From NCBI GenBank assembly GCA_963677885.1, contig OY782500.1, forward strand, positions 1,364,001 to 1,428,000: a stretch of 64,000 nt of DNA, written 5' to 3'. The translations under genes were made by a program, and so were the position numbers. The first letter of the stretch is position 1; the number at the start of each line of letters is the position of its first letter. The DNA is from UBA1351 sp963677885 (GTDB taxonomy: Bacteria; Bacillota; Clostridia; Lachnospirales; Vallitaleaceae). The notes under the pieces were generated by a model, which ran no database searches, was not told where the DNA came from, and saw nothing but the letters and a program-made list of their open reading frames with translations. Below, piece by piece: positions 7,549 through 16,399 of the stretch.

Positions 7549-9797
7549 AATCCAACCTCACTCGATTCTATCTCCAATAAATCTTTACTTTTAGCCTCTT
7601 CCTCATCTTGACCTAGTTTCTCGTAGTTTTCTTCAACATCTACCAAAGCCTTAATGGCATCAATCTCTGCATGAGGATTCTCACCTCTCGGTACACGAAT
7701 GACAGCCTTAAACATGTCACCATCAACAATGATTTCCTGGCTGCCTTCCTGAAGTTTCAGAAGACTTTCAACAATAGACAGCCCAAGACCGGATCCTTCT
7801 GACGTTCTTGATTCATCCCCTCGTACAAACCTGGCTGCCAGGTTCTTGCCTCTCGATTCCAGAGGATGATTGGAAATATTCTTAAAGGTAATCTGAACAT
7901 CCTCACTCAAGTTTTCAACTTCTATAAAGACTCTGGTTCCTTTTAAGGTATATTTCAGGATGTTGGAAATCAGGTTTTCAAAAACCCTATACATATGATT
8001 AGGGTCTACCAAGGCCCATGCCGCTTCACCAATCTCAGGTTCAAAGACAACCTGCAAGCCTTCATTCTGGAAGTATTCCTCCCTGTCTGCCATAATCTGA
8101 ACCAGCATCTGGCGAAGGTTAATATCCATAAGCTCAACGTCAAGGTTACCTGAAGATGCTTTTGAGGCAGAAACCAAATCCTCAATTAAGGTTTTCAGCC
8201 GATATCCTTTATTGCTGAGAATCTTTATATAGTTTTCCATATTGTTCTGAATCTCAAGCCGATCTTCTTCACTTCTACCAGGCTGTCGATACATAATCAA
8301 AGACTTTTCCAATAAATCCAGGTAGGTAATAATGGAAGTGAGAGGATTTTTAAGGTCATGGGAAACATTGGTAATCAACTCAGTCTTCATCTTTTCTCCC
8401 CGGATGGCATCATCCAGAGCCAGTTGAAGTCCGTTTTGGAGTTCATTAAGGTCATTGGCAAAAGAATGAAAAGCCAACTGATACTTACTGGCATCTATAG
8501 GGTATGAAGTATCCCCATTGGCCCTATGTCTGGTTGCATCAATTAGACTGGTTAAATCTCTGATGACTGCCAGGACGTACATGCCTGCAATAACCTGAAC
8601 GACAAGAAAGCATCCGGTGATGAATAAGGTGATCATCAAAGAATCAAAAAGTGCAATCACTCCGAAAAATCCCAGGTTGAGACCTACATAACCCAACAAA
8701 ATAATAAATATTTTATACTTGTTCAAGGGGTTGTCAAAGTCCATGGTAAAGAGGCTTTTAATCAACCACCAAATCTTAAAGGTTATAGGATTCTTATAGA
8801 TGTACTTGGTCTTAACCAGTCGGGCTACTGAAAGGAATATGGCTCCAGTTGCAAGAACAAAAGTCCCGGAAGATACAACCAGTTGAAATCTTAAGCTGTT
8901 GATATCCGTCGTCTGATAGACACTTGCCTGGTATCTGGCAAGGGGTACGATGGAAATCACGAGAATCATGGCCTGAATTTCCAATGGTATATAATCATAG
9001 AAGAAAAGTTTTACCGGGCCTTCGTAGGAAGTTTTACCAATAACCAGGGACAAATAAATCACGGCAAAGAAAGCAGCAAAAACACTAAAGACCAACATGG
9101 GGAACTCATTGTTGACCTTTTCCTTATACTGCATAAAATCGTAGTAGCCACCACCGAATAGAAGATCCTCATCCATAAGGTTAAAATCTACAGCAGTATA
9201 GTAGATCCATTTACCTTCACGAAGCCGGTAGACCACATCCGAAGCCGTAACGTTAGTGGTCGTATATTGAGATGTAGTATTATAATGACGGTAAGCCAGT
9301 GGCTGGTCAGCCATGACACTGGAAACAGGAAAATAGAGTCCTGTTGAATCCCATTGGATAACCGTCTCAAAAGAGCTGATATATTCTTCCACATGATTAA
9401 AACCCAGAGAAGAATATTGAAGATCAGGAATATTGGTGATCGTATCACCGGTTTCCTTATCCAATAGGAGGTAGATAAAAGATGGGCTCCGTCTAAGGTT
9501 ATCATTAATAGCACTTAGACGGCTTAAAGAAACAGCCTTGTCATTGCCGATTCTTGTGTTCTCTATACTTGTCTCATCAATAAGGTCCAATTCCTTTTCA
9601 ACAACATTATGGCTTAAACGGACATAATTTTGCTGAAACTCATCGGTCTCATAATAGGAATCCTTATAAAAATATTCGCTGTTATAGGAAGACAGGTATT
9701 GATAATCAATAATTGTCAACATAGCAAATACAAGTAGGGCCAGGCCTATGAACTTGGTGAAAATATTATACGGAATATTTTTCAATTTTATACCCAA
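7545..9797 (-). CDS. Multi-pass sensor histidine kinase
   Basis: A 750-residue sensor kinase. One N-terminal transmembrane segment precedes an extracytoplasmic region (about 35-235), then about six more membrane spans, a linker, a HisKA domain with NVSHDLKNPLTSI and an HATPase domain ending EGSGLGLSIVE. The usual DxGxG G1 box is replaced by KNISNHP, a variant seen in other Clostridia kinases, so it is not necessarily inactive. The apparent start is a TTG (9797) inside the 3' end of the response regulator gene; a second TTG at 9785 is possible. The cognate regulator is encoded directly upstream and a DUF218 protein directly downstream. Confidence 0.87.
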   Translation of the reverse strand: MGIKLKNIPYNIFTKFIGLALLVFAMLTIIDYQYLSSYNSEYFYKDSYYETDEFQQNYVRLSHNVVEKELDLIDETSIENTRIGNDKAVSLSRLSAINDNLRRSPSFIYLLLDKETGDTITNIPDLQYSSLGFNHVEEYISSFETVIQWDSTGLYFPVSSVMADQPLAYRHYNTTSQYTTTNVTASDVVYRLREGKWIYYTAVDFNLMDEDLLFGGGYYDFMQYKEKVNNEFPMLVFSVFAAFFAVIYLSLVIGKTSYEGPVKLFFYDYIPLEIQAMILVISIVPLARYQASVYQTTDINSLRFQLVVSSGTFVLATGAIFLSVARLVKTKYIYKNPITFKIWWLIKSLFTMDFDNPLNKYKIFIILLGYVGLNLGFFGVIALFDSLMITLFITGCFLVVQVIAGMYVLAVIRDLTSLIDATRHRANGDTSYPIDASKYQLAFHSFANDLNELQNGLQLALDDAIRGEKMKTELITNVSHDLKNPLTSIITYLDLLEKSLIMYRQPGRSEEDRLEIQNNMENYIKILSNKGYRLKTLIEDLVSASKASSGNLDVELMDINLRQMLVQIMADREEYFQNEGLQVVFEPEIGEAAWALVDPNHMYRVFENLISNILKYTLKGTRVFIEVENLSEDVQITFKNISNHPLESRGKNLAARFVRGDESRTSEGSGLGLSIVESLLKLQEGSQEIIVDGDMFKAVIRVPRGENPHAEIDAIKALVDVEENYEKLGQDEEEAKSKDLLEIESSEVGL

Positions 9798-10461
9798 TGC
9801 CCCACACCACCTTCAAATATTTAGGTTCCTTAGGATTGATTTCCAGTTTCTCACGAATACGGCGGATATGGACAGCTACCGTATTCTCTGCACCAATGGC
9901 GTCCTCATTCCATACATTCTCATATATTTCCTGAATGGAAAAAACACGACCGGGGTGTTTGATCAAGAGATGAATAATCTTATACTCTGTCGGTGTGACA
10001 CTGATCAGTTCATCATCAACCCGTACTTCTTTTGTATCCAGGTTAAGGGTCAAGCCCCCTGACTTTAGCAAATGCTCTTCAGATACCATACTGCCTAAGT
10101 TGGTATAGCGACGCAGCTGGGACTTAACTCTTGCCATCAGCTCCAAAGGGTTAAAAGGCTTGGTTACATAATCATCAGCACCGTAGGAGAGGCCCATGAT
10201 TTTGTCAAAATCTTCAGACTTGGCTGATACCAGTATAATAGGTATATTAAAGTTCTTTCGGATTCGACTGGTTGTCTCAATACCATCTAATTTGGGCATC
10301 ATAATATCCATCAAAAGAAGATGGATATCCTGTTCATTCAATATGTCTAAAACCTGTTCGCCATCATAGGCCTTTACAGGGTTATATCCTTCCATTTTTA
10401 AATAGGTTGCTATTGCCTCTACAATATCCTTATCATCATCGCATACCAAGACATTAAACAT
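9766..10461 (-). CDS. OmpR/PhoB-family response regulator
   Basis: A 231-residue regulator. The receiver domain has CDDD, the phospho-acceptor Asp in LLLMDIMMPKLDG (about residue 52) and KPFNP. The C-terminal winged helix (about 130-228) ends VRVVWGIGYK-like (here LKVVWGIGYKIEKY). The ATG follows TGAGGTAGAAAC. It overlaps the downstream kinase gene by about 30 nt, which marks them as a pair. The target genes are unknown; the adjacent DUF218 gene is the only structural gene in the operon. Confidence 0.92.
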   Translation of the reverse strand: MFNVLVCDDDKDIVEAIATYLKMEGYNPVKAYDGEQVLDILNEQDIHLLLMDIMMPKLDGIETTSRIRKNFNIPIILVSAKSEDFDKIMGLSYGADDYVTKPFNPLELMARVKSQLRRYTNLGSMVSEEHLLKSGGLTLNLDTKEVRVDDELISVTPTEYKIIHLLIKHPGRVFSIQEIYENVWNEDAIGAENTVAVHIRRIREKLEINPKEPKYLKVVWGIGYKIEKYSV

Positions 10462-10665
10462 GTTTCTACCTCACTAAATTCTCCCTGGCAGGGGTTCTAT
10501 ATTATATTCACGAAAAATCGAATTCACACTCTTATGATGATGGGGCAAAAAGTTTAATTTCAGAGAAAATTGTTTTTGACCACATTATCACCTTACTTCA
10601 TTATAACAAATAAGTCAAAAAAATCACTGGCTGAATTTCTTACGATTTAAGAACAATAGGGACCT

Positions 10666-11601
10666 TTAATAACAGAAATAGACCCCATCGCTGACCTTAT
10701 ACACAGTTTTCCCCTTAAAGGGTCTGGTATTAAAATATATACAGTCAGGAACACTGTTTTCGCCTCGAAGTACATTTTTTACGGCAAGAACACATAGGTA
10801 TGAGGGTATAGTCTCATCAAACCCATCCTTATGGGCCGGCGGAAAATGGACACTGCCTGATACATCGTAGATGACACCTTCAATAGAACTTTCCAATCCA
10901 GGATGTTCTACCTGATTCATCACCACACTAGCCACTCCATGCATGGTTTCATAGGTGACAGAACCCGCTTCTTTCATAACCAATCGGGAAAGGGTCTTCA
11001 TTTCATTCAATGTATAAAACCGTTCTTCCAATCGGTCTTCATTAAGGTACTCGTCCTCAAGTTCTATATGGACCGTATAAAAAGTTCCATCCCAGGAGAC
11101 TGCAAAACCCAGCCACTCACTTAAGTATCGTATAGGAATAAGGATACGGCCATTAACCAAAAGGCTGGGGCTATCCATAGGAAGGTCTTGAAAGTCTACC
11201 ACCATCCGATAATCATTAACGGGAAAAAGAACTTCCTGGCCGTCAATCGAAATCTCAGCCCGATAGGCTTCTTCATTCCATGAAATATCTGTAATGGAAA
11301 AGGCCTCACATATTGCCCGAAGCGGAGCATAGGTTCTACCTCCAATAATCATAGCATCTACATCCGATTTAAGAAACCGGTTGTTAATCACTATATCCAC
11401 AGGCATTTTTTCATTACTCCCGGCCTGGTTAAGCAGGCTTTGAATCTGGCTTGAAATCTCAGTGATACCCTTAGCCTTGCTTTCTTCATATATCCTGATT
11501 CGGTCTAAAACCTCAGGATCTGTTTCCTCACCATAACTGACTGACACAAAAAGCAAACAGAATATGCATATACTCCATATGAATAGACTTAACCTTCTCA
11601 T
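10666..11601 (-). CDS. Secreted SleB-type cell-wall hydrolase with copper amine oxidase-like N-terminal domain
   Basis: About 311 residues from the chosen start. A signal peptide (MRRLSLFIW followed by a hydrophobic stretch ending SYGEE) leads to a copper amine oxidase-like N-terminal domain. That domain is a wall-targeting module with the recognisable pair GGRTYAPLRAICEAF and NGRILIPIRYLSEWLGF. A C-terminal hydrolase_2/SleB domain follows (RLVMKEAGSVTYETMHGVASVVMN, shortened here in part). SleB-type enzymes are lytic transglycosylases acting on spore cortex or vegetative peptidoglycan. The ATG at 11601 has AAGGAG 6 nt upstream and gives a clean signal peptide. Upstream in-frame ATGs at 11616 and 11646 run into the preceding gene. 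A role in vegetative wall turnover is as likely as germination. Confidence 0.82.
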   Translation of the reverse strand: MRRLSLFIWSICIFCLLFVSVSYGEETDPEVLDRIRIYEESKAKGITEISSQIQSLLNQAGSNEKMPVDIVINNRFLKSDVDAMIIGGRTYAPLRAICEAFSITDISWNEEAYRAEISIDGQEVLFPVNDYRMVVDFQDLPMDSPSLLVNGRILIPIRYLSEWLGFAVSWDGTFYTVHIELEDEYLNEDRLEERFYTLNEMKTLSRLVMKEAGSVTYETMHGVASVVMNQVEHPGLESSIEGVIYDVSGSVHFPPAHKDGFDETIPSYLCVLAVKNVLRGENSVPDCIYFNTRPFKGKTVYKVSDGVYFCY

Positions 11602-11617
11602 CCCGCTCTCCTTCATC

Positions 11618-12496
11618 CTAGTTCCCAGACTCCAATGTAATAACAACCACCTCAGGTGGATTAAACACCCTGGGCAAGAGCCAGTTCAAACTTAGTCCAC
11701 GGCTGACAATCAGATGTAAACCGTCTTCCTCATACAAACCACCTGCATATTTGGGAAAAGTCCCTTGATTAGGGGCGTATAAACCGTTTATAAGGAATGG
11801 TATTCTAACCTGCCCTCCATGTGCATGACCGGAGAGTATAAGATCCAAATCAAAGGTCTTATAAGTATCCATATATTCCGGACGATGGGAAAGTAAAAGT
11901 GTAAAATTATCCGAATCCAAATCGACTAAACCGGATGCACTAATCTCTTCATCGACTGATAGAACATTATAGTGGTCATTTCCATCTTTCTTAAATCTGT
12001 CACCAAAGGAATGTCGTCGGTTACCAGTCCCGGCAGGATCCAATATTCCCCCAATATTAATCAGGTTACCATTCACTTCTATAACCTCTGAATCATTAAA
12101 ATAGCAGGTAACTCCCATATTCTTTATGGTTTCAAAAACTTTTTCTGTGTCCGGGTGCCAACCTTCATGATTACCTGAAACATAGTACAAAGGGTAATCC
12201 TTTAATGCTTCCATCAGGGTATAGGCACCAGCCTCATCGACAACATCATCCACCATATCACCGGTCATCACAATGATATCCGGATTTACTGCCTTGATTT
12301 TTCTAATTAAACCTTTCTGGTCCTTACCATAGATAGATCCATGTAAGTCACTAAGCTGTACAAGTGTAACAGGTTTGTTGATTTTCTCTGATGTCACCTG
12401 ATAGCGTCTGTAAACCGGTTGGTTCCATAAACTGATTATAGCCAGAACAACCAGTGCTGTAAGTATATATATCATGAGTCTTTTCCTCTTCTTCAT
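11618..12496 (-). CDS. YkuE/YaeI-like membrane-anchored metallophosphoesterase
   Basis: A 292-residue calcineurin-type phosphoesterase. An N-terminal transmembrane anchor (about 7-24) precedes the dimetal motifs in order: LSDLHG, GDMVDD, GNHEG, SHRPE and GHAHGGQ. All expected metal ligands are present. YkuE and YaeI relatives act at the outer face of the membrane, and UDP-diacylglucosamine hydrolysis has been reported for YaeI. It ends 17 nt before the SleB-like gene and probably shares its transcript, which suggests a joint envelope role (inference). GGAG is 8 nt before the ATG. Confidence 0.87.
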   Translation of the reverse strand: MKKRKRLMIYILTALVVLAIISLWNQPVYRRYQVTSEKINKPVTLVQLSDLHGSIYGKDQKGLIRKIKAVNPDIIVMTGDMVDDVVDEAGAYTLMEALKDYPLYYVSGNHEGWHPDTEKVFETIKNMGVTCYFNDSEVIEVNGNLINIGGILDPAGTGNRRHSFGDRFKKDGNDHYNVLSVDEEISASGLVDLDSDNFTLLLSHRPEYMDTYKTFDLDLILSGHAHGGQVRIPFLINGLYAPNQGTFPKYAGGLYEEDGLHLIVSRGLSLNWLLPRVFNPPEVVVITLESGN

Positions 12497-12613
12497 CTGT
12501 ATTTCTCCATTATAGCATATTTACTGTCGTTGACCCGTCTTTCTGTAAGTGCTATTATAACAGTTATCCTAGTCTTGCATTTTTACAATTTTATGACGAA
12601 AGGGATTACCAAT

Positions 12614-13744
12614 ATGAACATTCTTTTTATAGAACCTTTTTACTCCGGCTCCCATAAAAGCTGGTTGGACCAGTTGGTCCTTCATTCAAGCCACAATATT
12701 AAAAGACTAACCATGGATGGCAAGTCTTGGAAATGGCGCATGTATGGCGCTTCCCTTACTATGTCTCAAAAGCTTAAGGAGATGGACTGGGACCTTGATT
12801 TGATTATAGTCAGCGATATGCTGGACCTTTCCACCTTCATTGCTTTATCTAAAGACACCTTGCACAGGCTTGGCAATCCCAAAATTGCCGTTTATTTTCA
12901 TGAAAATCAACTGGCCTATCCCTGGAGACCAGGTGGAGATGACCTTAAAGAAAAGAGAGATGTTCACTATGGCATGACCAACTACACCACTGCCCTGACA
13001 GCTGATTATGTTATTTTTAACTCCAACCATAACCGGGATACTTTCTTTCATGAACTGGGTAAACTTCTTGACAAGATGCCGGACTATCAACACACAGGTT
13101 CCCTAGAGAAGATCAAAGGTAAGACCAGTATATTGCCTATAGGTCTTGAAGCTCCTACACCCCTAACCGGTACGGATCTAGATGATTTTATGGCAAAATA
13201 TGGTATCCGCCATAATCATCCACCACTCATCCTTTGGAATCATCGACTGGACCACGACAAAAATCCAAAAGGTTTTCTTGAAACCCTCATCCGACTTAAG
13301 AAAGAGGGAATCACCTTTACTTTGGCATTTCTTGGACAAATGAACCACCGAAACCTGGATCACTATGAACATTTGTTGGAAGAACTTAAGGAGGAAACCA
13401 TAGCACTTGGTTTCGTCAGCCGCCAGGACTACCTGGGATTTCTCACCCTGGCTCCTATTCTCCCCGTAACCTCCTATCACGACTTTTTTGGAATCAGCGT
13501 TATGGAAGCCATCGCATATGGTGCGCAGCCTATTCTTCCTGACCGTCTGACCTATCCTGATTTATACAAGATCAAGGATAACCCTGAAATTTTCTATACA
13601 GACCATAGCGACCTGCAAAAAAAACTGGCTGATACCATTAAAGGCTCAACCAGTTCTAAATCTTATATTCATTTAACCAAACCCTATTGGTGGTCCGGGT
13701 TAATCCTTCACTATGACAGCTTCTTTGCCTCTTTAAGCAATTAA
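12614..13744 (+). CDS. DUF3524/GT4 glycosyltransferase, tRNA-queuosine mannosyltransferase-like
   Basis: A 376-residue cytosolic glycosyltransferase. The N-terminus begins MNILFIEPFYSGSHKSW and continues with TMDGKSWKWRMYG and FHENQLAYPW. This is the signature of the DUF3524 domain that defines QTMAN (GTDC1), the enzyme that mannosylates queuosine in tRNA-Asp. The C-terminal half is a GT4-like fold with LWNHRLDHDKNP for the nucleotide-sugar site and YHDFFGISVMEAIAYG, the usual EX7E-type donor region. I chose ATG 12614, preceded by AAAGGGA, over in-frame upstream starts at 12530 (TTG) and 12593. The ribosomal target is inferred from family only; bacterial members are barely studied. The gene stands alone between a divergent phosphoesterase gene and a convergent tetR. 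Confidence 0.8.
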   Translation: MNILFIEPFYSGSHKSWLDQLVLHSSHNIKRLTMDGKSWKWRMYGASLTMSQKLKEMDWDLDLIIVSDMLDLSTFIALSKDTLHRLGNPKIAVYFHENQLAYPWRPGGDDLKEKRDVHYGMTNYTTALTADYVIFNSNHNRDTFFHELGKLLDKMPDYQHTGSLEKIKGKTSILPIGLEAPTPLTGTDLDDFMAKYGIRHNHPPLILWNHRLDHDKNPKGFLETLIRLKKEGITFTLAFLGQMNHRNLDHYEHLLEELKEETIALGFVSRQDYLGFLTLAPILPVTSYHDFFGISVMEAIAYGAQPILPDRLTYPDLYKIKDNPEIFYTDHSDLQKKLADTIKGSTSSKSYIHLTKPYWWSGLILHYDSFFASLSN

Positions 13745-13773
13745 ACCTTCAATCATATTGAGTCAAATACTTC

Positions 13774-14319
13774 TTATATGAAACGCTCAACCAGCAAGTC
13801 CACAAATGCATCCGGGTCCTTACGCTCAAAGACAAAGTATGAATTAAAGGCAAAAAGGACCCATTCTACTGTCATGGTCAACTGATTGTCATCCAGATTT
13901 CGATTCTTTTTGGAACCTTTTAAGATCTTTTTCAAAGGTTCAATCAGCCCTTTACCTAGGCCATAATCAGAAGTCGCAATGACTTTGCCAACACCCAGTC
14001 TTCCAAAAACAAAAAATCCCAAACCTTTTCTGTTCTCAATCTCTTCTAAAAGTATATAGGAATAAGTCTTAAACTTCTCTACATCATCATGCTCAGTTCC
14101 TGCCGCTTCTTCAAGGCGTTCAATCGTCCTTTGCCAACTGTAGACAAACAGTTCCTTGAAAAGCTCATCCTGGGAAGCAAAGTAATTATAAATTGTACCG
14201 ACGGCAACTGATAGATTACTGGCCAGCGCTCTCATACTGCAGGCTTCAAGCCCTTGGCTGCTAATGAGTTTGATAGCTTCATCGATGACCTGTTCCTTGG
14301 ATATGACTTTTTTTCTCAA
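13774..14319 (-). CDS. TetR-family transcriptional regulator
   Basis: A 181-residue regulator. The N-terminal TetR helix-turn-helix (about 8-55) includes ACSMRALASNLSVAVGTIYNYF, here quoted as its key residues SMRALA and VGTIYNYF. The ligand-binding half is unspecific in sequence. The likely start is a TTG with AGGGGA 5 nt upstream. The gene is convergent with the glycosyltransferase gene and has no obvious structural partner, so its target is unknown. Confidence 0.85.
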   Translation of the reverse strand: MRKKVISKEQVIDEAIKLISSQGLEACSMRALASNLSVAVGTIYNYFASQDELFKELFVYSWQRTIERLEEAAGTEHDDVEKFKTYSYILLEEIENRKGLGFFVFGRLGVGKVIATSDYGLGKGLIEPLKKILKGSKKNRNLDDNQLTMTVEWVLFAFNSYFVFERKDPDAFVDLLVERFI

Positions 14320-14431
14320 TGTGATCCCCTCTTTCTGATTTACATAGGGCTTCAGGCGATTATCATAGTCACCTGAAACTTATTCTCCTATTTTATCAAG
14401 AGGAAGGAGAAATGGCAAGTCATAGCACAAA

Positions 14432-14449
14432 AGCCACCTGACGGTGGCT
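14432..14449 (-). terminator. Terminator downstream of ald
   Basis: A 7-bp perfect stem AGCCACC/GGTGGCT with a 4-nt loop is followed on the minus strand by TTTTG. It lies 78 nt past the ald stop. The 207-bp gap 14320-14526 holds nothing else that I can see. Confidence 0.6.
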
Positions 14450-14526
14450 CTTGGAATTTTAAGGAGTTGCTTCTAGCAGTTTGGTGGACAGCCTCTCTAC
14501 TAGATTAATTAGGACATTTATTCAAA

Positions 14527-15642
14527 TTATAGTAATTCTTCAGGTGATTTGTACTCTACACCAAGGTCATCAGCTACGTGCTTGTATGTGCAGTAACCTT
14601 TGTAGGTATTAAGACCAAGACGTAAATCTTTGTTTTCCAGCATAGCTTCTACAGGACCCTTGTTGGCAATATCAAGAAGATATTTAAGGGTTACACCTGT
14701 AAGGGCATAAGTTGAAGTTCTTGGCACTGCTCCTGGCATATTTGCTACGGAGTAGTGGATAACGCCATGTTTTTCATAACATGGATTATCATGAGTTGTT
14801 ACTCGATCTATTGTTTCAATGGATCCACCCTGGTCGATAGCAACGTCAACAACGACTGCACCAGGTTTCATTGTTTTAACCATTTCTTCTGTTACAAGAT
14901 GAGGTGCTTTGGCTCCTGGAATCAGAACTGCACCAATTAATAAATCAGCTTTCCTAACTGATTCCGCAATATTAAACTCATTGGAGTAAAGGGTTTCAAC
15001 ACGACCTTGGAAAATATCATCAAGATATCCAAGGCGCTTAGCGCTAATATCAAGCATGGTTACTCTTGCGCCAAGTCCAACAGCCATCTTTGCTGCATTG
15101 ATACCTACGACACCACCACCAATAATAACTACATTGGCTGGAGGTACACCAGGAACTCCACCAAGAAGAACACCCATACCACCATTATACTTTTGAAGGA
15201 GGTTGGCACCTACTTGTGTTGACATACGGCCTGCAACTTCACTCATTGGGTGAAGAAGTGGTAGAGAACGGTCAGGAAGCTGAACAGTCTCATAGGCAAT
15301 GCCGGTGACTTTTCTATCCATTAAAGCTTTTGTCAGTTCAAGGTTTGCTGCCAAGTGAAGGTAAGTATATAAGGTTTGGCCTTCTTTAAATAAGTCATAT
15401 TCCTGAGGCAATGGCTCTTTAACTTTAACAATTGTATCTGCTTTTGCGAAAACATCAACGTTGGATTCAAGAATAAGAGCACCTGCTGCCTCATACTCTT
15501 CGTTAGTAATACCACTGCCAAGACCTGCATTGTTTTCTACATATACAGTATGTCCGGCTTTTACCAGGGCACTTGCACCCGCTGGAGTTAACGCTACACG
15601 GTTTTCATTGTTCTTAATCTCTTTTGGTACTCCAATAATCAT
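14527..15642 (-). CDS. ald: Alanine dehydrogenase
   Basis: A 371-residue NAD-dependent alanine dehydrogenase that interconverts L-alanine and pyruvate plus ammonium. Family markers are MIIGVPKEIKNNENRVALTP (first 20 residues), the catalytic Lys/His region around TYLHLAA and LHPMSEVAGRMS, the NAD-binding IIGGGVVGINAAKMA, and the late VANMPGAVPRTST. The length is that of the whole family. An Lrp/AsnC regulator lies 126 nt upstream on the same strand, the usual arrangement for Lrp-type control of ald. A 17-bp palindrome lies in that gap. Confidence 0.96.
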   Translation of the reverse strand: MIIGVPKEIKNNENRVALTPAGASALVKAGHTVYVENNAGLGSGITNEEYEAAGALILESNVDVFAKADTIVKVKEPLPQEYDLFKEGQTLYTYLHLAANLELTKALMDRKVTGIAYETVQLPDRSLPLLHPMSEVAGRMSTQVGANLLQKYNGGMGVLLGGVPGVPPANVVIIGGGVVGINAAKMAVGLGARVTMLDISAKRLGYLDDIFQGRVETLYSNEFNIAESVRKADLLIGAVLIPGAKAPHLVTEEMVKTMKPGAVVVDVAIDQGGSIETIDRVTTHDNPCYEKHGVIHYSVANMPGAVPRTSTYALTGVTLKYLLDIANKGPVEAMLENKDLRLGLNTYKGYCTYKHVADDLGVEYKSPEELL

Positions 15643-15672
15643 AAACTACACCTCTTAACCTTAATTTTTTAT

Positions 15673-15689
15673 CATAGGGATACCCTATG
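15673..15689. promoter_or_regulatory. 17-bp palindrome upstream of ald (candidate operator)
   Basis: CATAGGG-ATA-CCCTATG is a perfect inverted repeat centred 39 bp upstream of the ald start codon. It could be an operator for the Lrp-family protein or for another regulator, or a hairpin in the ald leader. Nothing in sequence decides between these. Confidence 0.4.
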
Positions 15690-15768
15690 TACATCTTCGC
15701 CCAAAATGTTATGCCTCAAATTAATGTGTGTTTACATGCAAGATGGCTTTGAATTCTCCTGCATTATG

Positions 15769-16215
15769 CTAATTAGGTACAATGGAATGCTTAGTCTTAA
15801 TACTGGATAAGCAAACAGTGGTCTTGGTTTTTCCTACGCCCTGGATACCCTTAATTCGGTCCAAGATAATTTTCAGGGATTCTGTGTCTTCAGTGATGAT
15901 TTTGAGCATATAATCGAACTCACCAGCTATGTAATAACCTTCTAGAATTTCTTCATCCTGTTCAACAAACTCTTGAAGTTTTTCCACATAATGAGGGCCG
16001 TCCAATGCCACGGACATAAATGCTGTCAAATTCTTGTTCAGATATTTGGAATTGATAATTGTTGTATACTGCTCGATGATGCCTGTATTCTCCAACTTTT
16101 TCAAACGTTCAGAAACTGCTGAAACTGAAAGATTGATTCTTCCACTGATCTCAGATACCGTCATTCTGGCGTTTTCTTCCAGTAGAAGGAGAATCGATTT
16201 ATCCATTTGATCCAT
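15769..16215 (-). CDS. Lrp/AsnC-family regulator
   Basis: A 148-residue Lrp/AsnC protein. The N-terminal helix-turn-helix (MTVSEISGRINLSVSAVSER region, about 15-45) is followed by a RAM ligand-binding domain with GYYIAGEFDYMLKI. AAGGAG precedes the ATG. It lies upstream of ald on the same strand and is the natural candidate for an alanine-responsive regulator of ald. The C-terminal end VGKTKTTVCLSSIKTKHSI is the usual Lrp tail. Confidence 0.92.
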   Translation of the reverse strand: MDQMDKSILLLLEENARMTVSEISGRINLSVSAVSERLKKLENTGIIEQYTTIINSKYLNKNLTAFMSVALDGPHYVEKLQEFVEQDEEILEGYYIAGEFDYMLKIITEDTESLKIILDRIKGIQGVGKTKTTVCLSSIKTKHSIVPN

Positions 16216-16246
16216 ACGTTCTTCTCCTTACGTAATTTATACTTCA

Positions 16247-16274
16247 ATTATACACTTTTGCCTTAATATTTCAA
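16247..16274 (-). promoter_or_regulatory. Sigma-A promoter for the Lrp-family gene
   Basis: On the minus strand TTGAAA (plus 16269-16274), a 16-bp spacer and TATAAT (plus 16247-16252) sit 32 nt upstream of the start codon. The surrounding 184 bp is strongly AT-rich. Confidence 0.7.
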
Positions 16275-16399
16275 TATTTCTAAATATTTACCAAATAATT
16301 TCTTTATATTTCTGTTTTGTCAGGATTATTTTTAGTCAAACAAAAAATATCCTGTATGAACAGAATATTTTTTCGTAAAATCTATATTCACTTGATATT

